Shown: positions 1-8,780 of the stretch, piece by piece | How the letters are laid out: each line of letters begins with the position of its first letter | How positions within the stretch are numbered: the first letter of the stretch is position 1 | Assembly (NCBI GenBank): GCA_052148155.1 | Contig: JBKQIY010000118.1 | Coordinates: 1-35,184 of the forward strand | Reading direction: 5' to 3' | Origin: JBBQER01 sp052148155 | Lineage (GTDB): Bacteria > Actinomycetota > Acidimicrobiia > IMCC26256 > PALSA-610 | Length of the DNA: 35,184 nucleotides | Notes under the pieces: model-generated | Databases searched by the model: none | Seen by the model: only the letters and a program-made list of their open reading frames with translations | What the model was told of the DNA's origin: nothing | Translations under genes and position numbers: made by a program

Positions 1-99
1 CATCAACGTCGCCGGGGTAATCAGCCCCGCGTTCGCGACCAACGACTCATCATCGAAGGTCACCTCAAGCTGATCGATCGAGTGCAATACTCCACTCAC
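1..99 (-). CDS. IS1380-family transposase, N-terminal fragment (runs off left edge)
   Basis: The minus strand reads 33 codons from a GTG at 99 to the window edge without a stop, beginning VSGVLHSIDQLEVTFDD and continuing ESLVANAGLITPATLM. The stretch 'LEVTFDD..LVANAGL' is what I know from the N-terminus of IS1380-family DDE transposases, which cut and paste their own element. A strong ribosome binding site (GGGGAGG, 8 nt before the GTG) fixes the start. Catalytic residues lie outside the window, so activity cannot be judged. The family call rests on one short motif, but start, SD and motif agree. Confidence 0.72.
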   Translation of the reverse strand, partial: MSGVLHSIDQLEVTFDDESLVANAGLITPATLM

Positions 100-318
100 C
101 GGAAGTGCCTCCCCGAGCTGACGACAATGTCGACTTCGACACCGTCATCGTCCCAGCCCAGGAGGCACTTTCCGCGGATACGCGGACCTACTCAACAACA
201 ACTCATCGGTGGATCAAAGCTTAGACGCGCGCGACGCATGGCACAGCGTCGGACACGCTCTGGCACCGCCGTGCCGTGCCCGCCAGTTGCCATCTCGCGC
301 ACGCGCGACGATGCCGAC
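100..318. other. Upstream end of the IS element and flank of the HIT gene
   Basis: This gap lies between the transposase start and the HIT gene's stop codon. It should contain the outer terminal inverted repeat of the insertion sequence. The other end is outside the window, so the repeat and target-site duplication cannot be paired and I do not place the boundary. Reading frames here are short, arginine-rich shadows. Confidence 0.4.
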
Positions 319-756
319 CTACTCGCGAAAGTCGCGTGCGCCGACGCCGAACGCCGATGGATCGGGCCGAACGTTGTCGTCCTGGCGGAGAAACCACCGC
401 AAACCTTTGCCGGCGCGTGGCTCGTCCTTGAAGCGCAACAGGACGTGCAAGTGGGCGTGGTGGACGACTTGGCCGGCCGCGCCGTAACAGTTCCAGCCGA
501 TGTTGTATCCGTCGGGCCGGTAACGCCGATCGAGCAAAGTGCGCGCCTCGCACAGCAACGCAAACGTCGACGCGATCTCGGCCGTCGTGAGATCGAACAC
601 TGTTTCCGCGTGACGTTTGGGGACGATCACGCCACTGCCACGGAGGACCTCAGTGTTCTCGGCGTTGGCGAAGAGGCAAAGGTCGTCTTCGAGGACGACC
701 GTCGAATTCGTCCGGAACCCGTCGACGTCGCAGAACGAGCACTCGACGATTCCCAT
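319..756 (-). CDS. HIT-family (histidine triad) nucleotide hydrolase/transferase
   Basis: A 145-residue cytoplasmic protein of normal length for the histidine-triad superfamily, whose members hydrolyse or transfer nucleoside phosphoramidates and related nucleotides. The active-site signature is at residues 97-109 (VVHHAHLHVLLRF), giving the H-x-H-x-H triad at H100, H102 and H104. C6 and C9 (CSFC), with H49 and H100, match the zinc-binding set of Hint-type members. The exact substrate cannot be told. The ATG at 756 has no clear Shine-Dalgarno; a TAGATT box ends 6 nt before it, so the message is probably leaderless. The gene stands alone, between the IS remnant and a divergent methyltransferase. 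Confidence 0.9.
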   Translation of the reverse strand: MGIVECSFCDVDGFRTNSTVVLEDDLCLFANAENTEVLRGSGVIVPKRHAETVFDLTTAEIASTFALLCEARTLLDRRYRPDGYNIGWNCYGAAGQVVHHAHLHVLLRFKDEPRAGKGLRWFLRQDDNVRPDPSAFGVGARDFRE

Positions 757-762
757 CTCGCC

Positions 763-768
763 AATCTA
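763..768 (-). promoter_or_regulatory. -10 element of a leaderless HIT mRNA
   Basis: On the minus strand TAGATT is followed by GGCGAG and then the ATG. A TANNNT box ending 6 nt before the start codon puts transcription initiation at or next to the A of ATG. No good -35 hexamer is visible 17-18 nt upstream. This is inferred from spacing alone. Confidence 0.42.
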
Positions 769-927
769 CGCGCCAGCCATCGCGGCAAGGTCTGCGTGAT
801 GCTCGGCGAGCGCTGCGAATCGCGTAGCTGAGGTGACGGCGGATCGCGAGCTGGCCGCATAGGACTGCAGCGTCCCGGAAGCTCCGCGTTGGCGAGGCTG
901 AGGGTGAGGCGTGGTAAGGATCTGGTC

Positions 928-1626
928 GTGGACGACGATGAGATGTTGGAGGAACAGCGTCGGTACTACGGCGCTCGCGCCCCCGAGTACGACGATTGGT
1001 GGCAACGCCGCGGCCGCTACGACCGCGGAGACGCCGACGAGATCCTGGAGTGGGATCGCCAGGTCGCGGTGGTCGACGCAGCGCTGACCTCGTTCGATCC
1101 GCGCGGTGACGTGTTGGAGCTTGCCGGCGGCACCGGTTGGTGGACCCAACGCCTGGCCTGCGTGGCGCAGCAGCTTACGGTGGTCGATGCCAGTCCCGAG
1201 ACGATCGCACTGAACCGCGATCGGGTCCGACGCTCGGACGTCGAATACGTCGTCGCTGACCTGTTCGACTGGTCACCCGAACGCACCTTCGATGTCGTGT
1301 TCTTCTCGTTCTGGCTTTCGCACGTTCCCCGGTCGCGCTTCGCAGCGTTCTGGTCACTGGTGCATTCGTGCCTCACGCCTACCGGCCGCGTGTTCCTGAT
1401 CGACAACCGTGCCGATCCGACGCCGCAGCCGGACGTCAAGGACCCCTACGTCGTTGACTACCTCCCAGATCTGCACGTCCGTCGTCTGCAGGACGGCTCG
1501 CAGTACCGGGTCGTGAAGGTGATGTACGAACCCGACGAGCTCGCATCACTCATCGATACGGAAGGCTGGCACTCCCGCCTCGACGCCACGCGCTGGTTCA
1601 TCTTCGGATTCACCCAACCTCAGTGA
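928..1626 (+). CDS. Class I SAM-dependent methyltransferase
   Basis: A 232-residue soluble protein with a Rossmann-type methyltransferase fold. The SAM-binding motif I is DVLELAGGTGWWTQRL (about residues 61-76). An acidic strand-2 end follows (VVDASPE, about 85-91), then 'VVADLFDW' (108-115) and the motif IV region FDVVFFSFWLSHVP (121-134). The N-terminal 'RRYYGARAPEYDDWW' is typical of small-molecule methyltransferases. The substrate is unknown. I choose the GTG at 928 because AAGGA lies 7 nt upstream; the frame stays open to 889 without a better signal. It is transcribed away from the HIT gene and has no operon partner. Confidence 0.88.
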   Translation: MDDDEMLEEQRRYYGARAPEYDDWWQRRGRYDRGDADEILEWDRQVAVVDAALTSFDPRGDVLELAGGTGWWTQRLACVAQQLTVVDASPETIALNRDRVRRSDVEYVVADLFDWSPERTFDVVFFSFWLSHVPRSRFAAFWSLVHSCLTPTGRVFLIDNRADPTPQPDVKDPYVVDYLPDLHVRRLQDGSQYRVVKVMYEPDELASLIDTEGWHSRLDATRWFIFGFTQPQ

Positions 1627-2285
1627 TCGACGAGCGCGAACGGATCCCGCGCCCGTCACACCGACCTCGAGGCCGTTGCGTCGGCGACGTCGATTACCGC
1701 GGTGGAGGGTCGGAGGCGATCACGACGTCGAGCTGAGTTCGACTCGCCGCATCGCTCGGCGGAACGACACGAACAGCTCTGTCGTCGTGCGGGCCTGTGT
1801 TGGTGGTAGCACGACACGAGGTGAGGGATGACCATCTTGGCGGTTGTGGAGGATGGGCTCAGACTTGCGGGCAGGTGAGCCCAGCCAGCTGGTGGCGCAC
1901 TGGAAATCCCCGGACTCCAAGCTGCCCGCACGCCAACCGCAGTCCTCCTCCACGCGGAATGAGGCGACACCCCAAGTGCCAGAGCTGCCGCCGCCCGTTC
2001 GAGTGCCCGTGGCCCGGTTCGTCGCAGGCACACAGACCGACACGGCACGCGGCGACTGAGTCGATCCGCGTTGACGCGAATTCGCTCCGATACACAGCGC
2101 TCCGCCTGTGGTCTCGCACTGACGAACACCGTGAAATGAATCTCCCGGTCCGGTCGCCGGGATCGGGAAAGCTGTAGTTCTGGCGTGCCTTTGGTTCCTC
2201 TCCACAGCCCGGCTCGTCGAGACGACCGGTGGGCGCAAACTGCGTCGCCGAGGTGTCGATGCTCGCTTCGATGTACCTCCGCGAT
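1627..2285. other. Gene-free stretch between convergent genes
   Basis: The 659 bases lie between the stop codons of the methyltransferase and the small secreted protein. Open frames on both strands are low-complexity, arginine/proline-rich and lack ribosome binding sites. I see no RNA gene, clear terminator or repeat. Confidence 0.5.
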
Positions 2286-2789
2286 TTATTGGCAGTCGGC
2301 TATGTCGTGGTCGGCGGGGTTGTAGTCGTTGGCTTTGGCGTTCACCCACATCGTTCCCAGTAAGGGTGCGTGCGTGTTGTTCTTGACCTGCACTCGATAT
2401 ATGTAGTCCCATCCAGGATGGAGGAATAGGTCGTAGTCGTAGCGATGATGCTGATGGCTGGGCCTGTAACTCTCAATTTCGGAACCCTTGACGTGCGTCC
2501 AGGCGCCGTTGTGATATCGCTCGATCGAGATGGTGTATGTCTGTTGGCCTGTATTGACTCTTGGATTTGATGTGCTGTTGTAGAACACAGCGTCGACGCC
2601 GATCTGGCCACACTTCGTGTAGACGGCATCGGTTGCCCATACGCCCGGGCTGCCTGTGTCGTCGTCGAGCGCCTTCACAGGAATCTTGCGGATGGGCGAG
2701 ACGCTCGTCGTCGAGAACGCGCTCGCCGTGCCAACACTCAGCAGCGTTGACAACATGCAAACGCCCACGCCGACACAAAACTTTTTCAT
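2286..2789 (-). CDS. Small secreted protein of unknown function
   Basis: A 167-residue protein with a textbook Sec signal peptide: MKKF start, hydrophobic core around residues 5-20, and an Ala-x-Ala site at about 22-24 (TASA|FS). The mature part is rich in Tyr, His, Asn and Thr with only two cysteines (about C59 and C166), which could form one extracytoplasmic disulfide. It looks beta-rich; I recognise no family. The start is supported by CGGAG 8-9 nt upstream of the ATG. It lies 35 nt downstream of the broken regulator-like gene and may share its transcript. An 11-nt palindrome (GCCTGTCAGGC, 2820-2830) sits in the gap. Its codon use is less GC-biased than its neighbours, a hint of later acquisition. 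Confidence 0.8.
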   Translation of the reverse strand: MKKFCVGVGVCMLSTLLSVGTASAFSTTSVSPIRKIPVKALDDDTGSPGVWATDAVYTKCGQIGVDAVFYNSTSNPRVNTGQQTYTISIERYHNGAWTHVKGSEIESYRPSHQHHRYDYDLFLHPGWDYIYRVQVKNNTHAPLLGTMWVNAKANDYNPADHDIADCQ

Positions 2790-2824
2790 GCTGCATACTC
2801 CGATGGGTTGGCCATGACTGCCTG

Positions 2825-3426
2825 TCAGGCTTGGCGTTGATAGAGGATTGGTGGTCGTCCCGGACCGTTGTATTGGGGATCGAGTCCGATCTCGGTCAGG
2901 ATCCCGTCTTCGGCGAGCCGTCGGAAGACTTTGCGGACAGTGGTTCCGGAGCTGCCCAGCTCGTTCTTGACGGCGGAACGGTCATCGTTGCTCCGGCTGG
3001 TTTTGAGCAGATTCCGGCGGCGACCCTGCCATACGATGCGTAGGAAGCGGCGCGATCGCCGTTGCCTTTGGCGGGGCGTGCGTTGCCAAACGCCCGTTCC
3101 AGTACGCGGGCAAGTACTCCGACATCAGCGAAGTCGTCTTTGGTGATTCCGTTCCTGGCTGACCAGCGGGCGGCCGCGTCGATGAACTCGGCTTCGAGTT
3201 CGGTGGCCTGGGAATGCTGCCGCGCGTCGGCGAGAGCTTTGAGCTGGTCGATCGGGTCATCGATGCCGTCGATGACGTGCGCGGGATCGAAGATCCAAGG
3301 TGGCAACGGATCTCCCAGCGAGAGAAGGTACTCACGGACGGTTTCTTCGTCTAAGTCGAGCACGTCTGTCGCCTCTTGCATCTCAAATTCACCCGGAGCA
3401 TCTGTGTCGCGCGTGCGCACCGTCAT
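2825..3426 (-). pseudogene. Winged-helix-like regulator interrupted by a frameshift
   Basis: Two reading frames make one plausible protein. The first starts at 3426 (MTVRTRDTDAPGEFEMQEAT) and has good coding character to about 3050 (ADVGVLARVLERAFGNARPA), then turns into low-quality sequence. From about 3053 another minus frame, open to the TGA at 2825-2827, carries a clear DNA-binding-type segment: RRFLRIVWQGRRRNLL, then SAVKNELGSSGTTVRKVFRR and LAEDGILTEIGLDP, ending GPGRPPILYQRQA. The 'GTTVRKVFRRLAEDGIL' stretch looks like a helix-turn-helix recognition helix and wing. A shift between 3060 and 3045 would join the parts (about 200 residues). It could be a real mutation, an assembly error or recoding; no classical slippery heptamer is seen. 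The gene starts 31 nt after the giant deacetylase gene ends, so it probably belongs to that operon. Confidence 0.65.
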
Positions 3427-3457
3427 CGACCGACCCGCTCGTGTGTGTTGCCGCTAG

Positions 3458-6400
3458 CTAGGCCGCGACGTCATTCGATGACGTTGGCGGGCCGGTGCCG
3501 CGTTTGTTGGTTGCGGTGACGGTGCAGGTGTAGGTCTTGCCGATCGTGACGTTCGCCACGAGGACCGATTGGGTGTTGCCGTTCACGCGGGCGGATCGGG
3601 TGCTGCCACCGTCGTATGAGACGCACACCGCGAGGTAGCTCGTGACAGGTGTGCCGTTCCCCGATGCGGCCGCGTATCGCACGAGCAGTAAGCCCGGCTG
3701 AATTGTCGTCGCCTTTACGGTTGCTGGTGCGGTGGGCGCGCCGATCTTGATCGCCGGTGACGCGGTGGTCAGTGGACCGATTCCGAGCGCGTTGATCTGC
3801 GACGCGGTCAACGAGTCGGGGCCGGTGCCGAGCCGGTTCATGACCGCGACTTTGAAGGTGTAGGTGTGGCCGTTCTGCAGGCCGGAGATGCGTTCGTGGG
3901 TGGTGAGGGAGTGGAACGTGTGCGATGCCAGCGCGTCGTGTCCGATGTAGGGCGTCACGACGTATCCGGTGACGGGGAGGCCTCCGTGCAGGACGGGCGG
4001 TACCCATCCGACGGTCGCCTTGGCGTTGCCCGGTTGCGCGGCCACGTCCGATACCAGCTCGGGGGCGGTCACATGCAACGTATAGCTGCGGTGCGTGGTC
4101 CCGGCCGCCGACTTCGCCGTCAGGATGAGCGGGTAGGTGCCGGCGGCGTTGACGGTGCCGGTCAGCATCGCGCGGCCCATGCCTTGCGCGAACGTGAGTC
4201 CTTTCGGCAAGGTGCCGGCGAGGGTCAACAGCGGAGCCGGCAAGCCCGCCGCGGTGAAGGGGAACTTCACCTTGGTTTTGCGGGGCACCGTCGTGAGCTT
4301 GGCGCTCGTAATCGTCGGGGTGACCCACAGTGGGACCACGACGCTGGTCGCACCGCCGACGGACGAGCCGGTGGGCGGGGTTCCCGTGGTGGCGGCGGCG
4401 AGGGTGAACCCTTTGGCCTTCACGTCAGCCGCGGTCGACGTGTATGTCGCGGTACACGTCTCGTTGGCCGCCGGCGCGAGCGTCGCGCTCGGACACGTGA
4501 TCGCCGACAGCCCCGAAAGCGGGTCGGCGACACCGATGCCGTGCAAGGTCACGTTGCCGGAGTCGGTCACGAGGAAGCTCACGGCCTCCGGCGTGCCAGC
4601 GCCGAAGAAGTCGCCCGGGTTCGCCGCGGGCGCGACCGCGATCATGGGGGCCTGGACCGCCGGGGTGTGCACCGCGGCTGAGGCTTGCACGACGGTGGTC
4701 GGCACGCCGCTCAACTGCGACGCTGCGGAACTCGACGCGGCGTCGGTGATGCCGCCGCCGTCGACGTCGGCTTGGGTGACTACGTAGTGCGCGGTGCAGG
4801 TCTCGGCTTCGAGGACGGCGAGTGTGGTGCCGGGGCACGTGACCGCGGACAGGCCGGCGAGCGTGTCGGTGACGCCAACGTCGATGAGTGGCACGTTGCC
4901 GGTGTTGGTGACGTTGTAGCTATAGGTGATCGGCGTGCCGGCCACCCCGAACGACGGCGGGTTCGTCGACGGCGTAATGCCGATCGACGGTTGCGCGACG
5001 AACAGCGAGAACGCTTGGGTCGCGACGCCGCCCGGGTTGGTGGCCGTGATGGTGATCAGGTAGGTCCCGCCCGTCCCCGCGGCCGGCGTGCCCGTGATGG
5101 TCGCAGTGCCGTTCGTGCCGTTGGGGGTAAACGTCAGCCCGGCCGGGAGTGCCCCGGCAGTGATGGCGTCCGTCGGGAGCGGTGACCCAGTCGTGGTGAC
5201 CGTGAACGTGAACGGCGAACCGACCTTGGCGTTGGCGGTGGCGGCGCTGGTCACGGTTGGTGGTACGGCGGCGATGACGATGCTCTGACCGGCGGTGAGG
5301 GTCTGCCAGCCGGACAGGCTGCCGCCGTATTGGCTGCCGAACAGGGCGCCGTTGTATTCGTAGCCGAGCGGCGCGGTGATCGGCACCGCGACCGAGCTGG
5401 TCCCGGTGTTGGTGATGGTGATGTTCCCGCCGGTCTCGGACGCCGTGACCGTGTTCGACGTGCTGGCGGTGCCGGCCGGTTGGGTGGTCGCCCAGGCGGT
5501 CTGGTCGGCCAAGACGGCCGCGATCGCACCTTCGGTGAGCTGCACGTACGGGGCGGTCCCGTTGAAGTCGGCGTGATATTCGGCCAACAACGGATTCAAC
5601 ACGGAATAGAGCAGGCCGTCACCCGTCGTGTCGACCGTGGCCGGCGGGGTCCCGGTCGTGGCCGGCCCAGCCGGTGGATGACCGATGATGTTCGTCTGAT
5701 GGACGTAGCTGGGTCGGGGATCGTTGTTCAACATGTTCGCGAACATGCCGGACACGACCTGGTTGACGATATCCGCGAACGTCGCCGGGGTACTCAAACA
5801 TGTCGTGGTCGACGTGTTCGTGCACTGGCCTTGGTCGACACCCTTAGCGAGATAGAACGTGTTGTATTCGTCGACGGCTTGGGTTTCGGTCGAGTTGTTG
5901 TAGAAGATGTTGATCGGATGGCGGGGCACCACCTGGGCGGTGCCGTCCACGAACGTCGCACCGACCGGATACGACGCGCCGGTGTACGCGGTCCCGATCC
6001 CGAACTCGTCGGTCGGCGGGTTCGGATACGCCTTGGAGGCGTCGTCACCGACCGCGGTGATCCCGACCGCTTCCAACGCCGGAATGAAGTACGGGTTCTG
6101 TTCCCACGGCTGCTCGTTCGCGTTCTCGGTCGTGGGTGGCGTCCAACCGGCCGCCTGCGCGGTCCCGGCGATGCCGGTATCAACGAACGTCTGTTCCAGC
6201 TCACCGCCGTTGGTGACATCCGTGGTGGAAGCCGGATCACCCGAGCTGTTGTCAGGCAGGGTGGCCGACGCGGGTGTCGCGACACTGCCGATCAGGAACC
6301 AGTCGTTCGAACCGACAACTTCGCGGTAGATGAGATAGTTCGCGGCATGGCAGATCGCCTGCCAATCCAACGTCACTTCACCAGACGCGGCGACCGTCAC

Positions 6401-7972
6401 CGACGGCGTCACGAACGCCGAACTCTGATCCGTGCTCGCCGAGTCGGCCGCGTTGAACTGGTCGGTCACCGCATACTCGTAGTTCCCTGCGGTGAGCGTC
6501 CCGCCCGTCCCGGCAGTTTCGTCGTCGAGGATCGGCGGGTCGACCGTCGCCGGGTTGCCTGGCACCAGATCCGCGAACCCGGAATGGTTGCCGGGCACGA
6601 ACACTTGCGGGTCTTCCGCACCCAACGCCAACGACGTGTCTGTGCTGTCCGTCAAACCGAGCCCACCCGTGCCGTTCGTCGGCGCAGCGGCAGCCCAGCT
6701 CGTGTTCTCGTTCAGTTCGGCTTCGATGTAATTCTGGGTCGCGCATCCGACATCCATGTACGGCGTGTCGTAGGTGTGGCTGATCCAGCCGAAATCATCG
6801 GCGTACGGTTTCCCGGTCGCGGGGTCGGTCTTTTGGAACTCGGCCAACAGGGGATCGGTCCCGTTGTCTTCCTGATAGGCGACGGATCCACCGCCGTTAA
6901 ACAGTTGGTCCATCCGGAAGTGGTTCGCTTCGGACCACTGCGCCGCATAATCCACATCCACCGGGACCATCCGCAACGCGTCCGCGTCGGAATAGTCGAT
7001 CGTGTGCAACGTCGTGTTCCACGCATCATCCGGCGTGAACGTGTCATCAATATCCATCTCGACGTAGTTGCGGTACTCGCCCAAATGGGCATCCGCAGTT
7101 ACCCAGTCGATCAGGCCCGCACCCAACAACAACCACTGCGTCTGATTCGCGTTGTAGGCCATCCCGACCGTCAACTCCGCCACCCCGGTTTGCGGGTCGG
7201 TCGGTGCCTGCGCGGCGGTCGGATGCTGGTACACCCCGACCAGGACATTGCCGGCTGCGTCGTTCAACAACGGCGTCTCGGTCGCGCCGGTCGGCAACCC
7301 CGTCGCAATAGTGCCCGGCGACGCGAAACTCCCCGTATCCACGCCGACCGGACCATTCAGCGACGCGAACGTGCTCAACCCAGCTGCGGTCAACGTCGCC
7401 GTTGTCCCCGAAATCGCGGCGCCGCTGTCCGCGTCCGTGACTGAGTTCAATCCCGTGGTTCCGTTCGGGACGAAGTCGGCGTCGACCTGACGGATCCCGA
7501 ACGTCGACTCATAACTGAACAATGCGCTCAACTGGCCAGCCGCGAAATCGGCCGGTTTCCCCGCCAACACCACACCATTGAACAACCCATGCGTCGCCGA
7601 CGACGTCAACGCCGGCAACGACACCGTCAACGACCCCAACGTCCCAGTCGCATCGACCTCCGTGTACGCAACGCCCTGACTCGAAAGGCCCGCCGCCCAC
7701 GCCGCGGTATTCGGATCCGACGCCCCCCCACCCGGCGCACCAACCAACAACACGCGCAAATCGACCGTGTCGCCCGCCGTCACAGCCAGCGCCGGCTGCG
7801 CGGATTGCGCGAGCACCGGAGCCAGCACACCGCCGAAGAGCAAGGCGGCGGCCATGACTGAGGTGAGGTGCCGGACCTTCCGCCGCACCCGAGGCTGCCC
7901 GCTCACCGTCGCGGCGCCTGCGCGCGCGAACCCGACATTCCGATATTGCGCCCGCGTTGCATCAGTCCCCAC
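3458..7972 (-). CDS. Giant secreted modular protein, Agd3-like (CE18) polysaccharide deacetylase with Ig/FN3 stalk
   Basis: A 1504-residue exported protein. A long signal region has its hydrophobic core at about 38-63. Residues 70-300 resemble the CBM87-like N-terminal part of Agd3-type enzymes. The catalytic half has the metal-site candidate YVEMDIDDTFTPDDAW (303-318), FGWISHTYDTPYMD (394-407), GNHSG (461-465) and RHPINIFYNNSTETQAVDEY (684-703). Agd3 deacetylates alpha-1,4-linked galactosaminoglycan in Aspergillus; the substrate here is unknown. An FN3-like domain (about 480-570; GNYEYAVT, LIYREVVGSNDWFLIG) is inserted between catalytic motifs. The tail has an Ig-like He_PIG domain (905-995), two 'TNTGNVPL/DSGNVTL' repeats (996-1225), a second He_PIG (1225-1310) and two FN3 domains (1311-1504). 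There is no LPxTG or membrane anchor, so it is presumably released or held by its stalk. The track start is a GTG; internal GTGs just before the signal core are possible. The enzyme call is from motif memory. Confidence 0.82.
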   Translation of the reverse strand: MGTDATRAQYRNVGFARAGAATVSGQPRVRRKVRHLTSVMAAALLFGGVLAPVLAQSAQPALAVTAGDTVDLRVLLVGAPGGGASDPNTAAWAAGLSSQGVAYTEVDATGTLGSLTVSLPALTSSATHGLFNGVVLAGKPADFAAGQLSALFSYESTFGIRQVDADFVPNGTTGLNSVTDADSGAAISGTTATLTAAGLSTFASLNGPVGVDTGSFASPGTIATGLPTGATETPLLNDAAGNVLVGVYQHPTAAQAPTDPQTGVAELTVGMAYNANQTQWLLLGAGLIDWVTADAHLGEYRNYVEMDIDDTFTPDDAWNTTLHTIDYSDADALRMVPVDVDYAAQWSEANHFRMDQLFNGGGSVAYQEDNGTDPLLAEFQKTDPATGKPYADDFGWISHTYDTPYMDVGCATQNYIEAELNENTSWAAAAPTNGTGGLGLTDSTDTSLALGAEDPQVFVPGNHSGFADLVPGNPATVDPPILDDETAGTGGTLTAGNYEYAVTDQFNAADSASTDQSSAFVTPSVTVAASGEVTLDWQAICHAANYLIYREVVGSNDWFLIGSVATPASATLPDNSSGDPASTTDVTNGGELEQTFVDTGIAGTAQAAGWTPPTTENANEQPWEQNPYFIPALEAVGITAVGDDASKAYPNPPTDEFGIGTAYTGASYPVGATFVDGTAQVVPRHPINIFYNNSTETQAVDEYNTFYLAKGVDQGQCTNTSTTTCLSTPATFADIVNQVVSGMFANMLNNDPRPSYVHQTNIIGHPPAGPATTGTPPATVDTTGDGLLYSVLNPLLAEYHADFNGTAPYVQLTEGAIAAVLADQTAWATTQPAGTASTSNTVTASETGGNITITNTGTSSVAVPITAPLGYEYNGALFGSQYGGSLSGWQTLTAGQSIVIAAVPPTVTSAATANAKVGSPFTFTVTTTGSPLPTDAITAGALPAGLTFTPNGTNGTATITGTPAAGTGGTYLITITATNPGGVATQAFSLFVAQPSIGITPSTNPPSFGVAGTPITYSYNVTNTGNVPLIDVGVTDTLAGLSAVTCPGTTLAVLEAETCTAHYVVTQADVDGGGITDAASSSAASQLSGVPTTVVQASAAVHTPAVQAPMIAVAPAANPGDFFGAGTPEAVSFLVTDSGNVTLHGIGVADPLSGLSAITCPSATLAPAANETCTATYTSTAADVKAKGFTLAAATTGTPPTGSSVGGATSVVVPLWVTPTITSAKLTTVPRKTKVKFPFTAAGLPAPLLTLAGTLPKGLTFAQGMGRAMLTGTVNAAGTYPLILTAKSAAGTTHRSYTLHVTAPELVSDVAAQPGNAKATVGWVPPVLHGGLPVTGYVVTPYIGHDALASHTFHSLTTHERISGLQNGHTYTFKVAVMNRLGTGPDSLTASQINALGIGPLTTASPAIKIGAPTAPATVKATTIQPGLLLVRYAAASGNGTPVTSYLAVCVSYDGGSTRSARVNGNTQSVLVANVTIGKTYTCTVTATNKRGTGPPTSSNDVAA

Positions 7973-7973
7973 C

Positions 7974-7988
7974 GATCATCCGATGATC
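7974..7988. promoter_or_regulatory. 15-nt palindrome (GATCATC-C-GATGATC) at the start of the giant gene
   Basis: A perfect inverted repeat with 7-nt arms and a 1-nt centre ends one base from the GTG start (7970-7972) of the deacetylase gene. A dyad here would block initiation of transcription or translation if bound. The regulator-like gene downstream in the same operon is an obvious but unproven candidate binder. Confidence 0.5.
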
Positions 7989-8520
7989 AAACATCAGTAT
8001 TCGCCGCTCGACGCCGCGCGAAGCGCATCCTTGCGGCGGAAACTTTCGCTCCGATTCCGCACCATGTCAACGAAGGCGGACCCTGACACGCCGAAATGAG
8101 TCGATCGACCTATCCGGGTCAGGTTCGCGAGAGTCCGAACGAAGATCGGGGCAGGCCGAACCCGCGCCCGGCGACGCAGCATCGGCGTCGCGCCGGGACG
8201 CGACCGTCGGCGAAGCACCGTGGGCGATCGGCCAGGGGTGGGCCGACGCGCGACCTGCTGGCCAGCGTGGTGGAAGCGCAGCGCACGCGTTTCCGGCGCC
8301 CGCAGGGCGATGCGAAGAACGGACGACGATCACGAAATGCAACGCGGTTCGTCGAGACCGGTCGCGTGCGCGATTGGGCTCACGCGAGCGTGTCCCGTAA
8401 GCCCTGATCCGATCCGAGCAAGTTTTCGGCACCGACAGGCACCATCTGAGTGGGGGCGGTTGTCGCGGCGCTCACGTAGGCGAAGAACGACCTTCGTCCG
8501 AATGCTCGACGGTCCGGACG
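7989..8520. other. Gene-free leader region upstream of the giant gene
   Basis: About 530 bases without a believable gene. It must hold the promoter of the minus-strand deacetylase operon. An AT-richer patch at 7985-8005 (minus AATACTGATGTTTGATC) is where I would look for the -10. Frames on both strands are arginine/serine-rich and lack SD sequences. Confidence 0.4.
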
Positions 8521-8715
8521 CTACACAGTCGTTCGAGTCCTACGAATCCGCACGGCCCACGTAACGAGTGCCAAGCCGATCAGCATGATTGCGCCGCCAA
8601 GAACCGTGTACAACCCACGGCCGCTCATTCCCGATCCGTGAATCGTGTCCGTACCCTGTGCGATCCAAAGAGCCCCGACCAGACACAGGACGACGCCGAT
8701 AGATCCGGGCTCCAC
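8521..8715 (-). CDS. Small two-helix membrane protein
   Basis: From the GTG at 8715 (VEPGSIGVVLCLVGALW) the product is 64 residues: a first membrane segment (about 3-17), a short exposed loop (AQGTDTIHGSGMSGRG), a second segment (about 36-55) and a basic cytoplasmic tail (VRIRRTRTTV). Many actinobacterial genomes encode similar short proteins of no known function. I choose this start because GGAG lies 8 nt upstream; the frame is open to 8823 but that extension is arginine-rich and crosses the hairpin at 8781-8804. It lies downstream of the FN3/Yx(FWY)xxD protein in the same direction. Confidence 0.65.
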   Translation of the reverse strand: MEPGSIGVVLCLVGALWIAQGTDTIHGSGMSGRGLYTVLGGAIMLIGLALVTWAVRIRRTRTTV

Positions 8716-8780
8716 ATGGTTGACTCCGACCTCGATAGACGCCGTAACAGTGTCACGGTACGGGTTGTTGTCGCTCCGGG

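Noticed and set aside
5330..7444. A 704-codon plus-strand open frame inside the giant secreted protein gene
   Set aside because: It is antisense to well-supported domains, extremely arginine-rich, and lacks an SD and motifs. Long shadow frames are expected in GC-rich DNA.
8067..8432. Open frames on both strands upstream of the giant gene
   Set aside because: Low-complexity Arg/Ser/Pro products without SD or domain; treated as a leader region.
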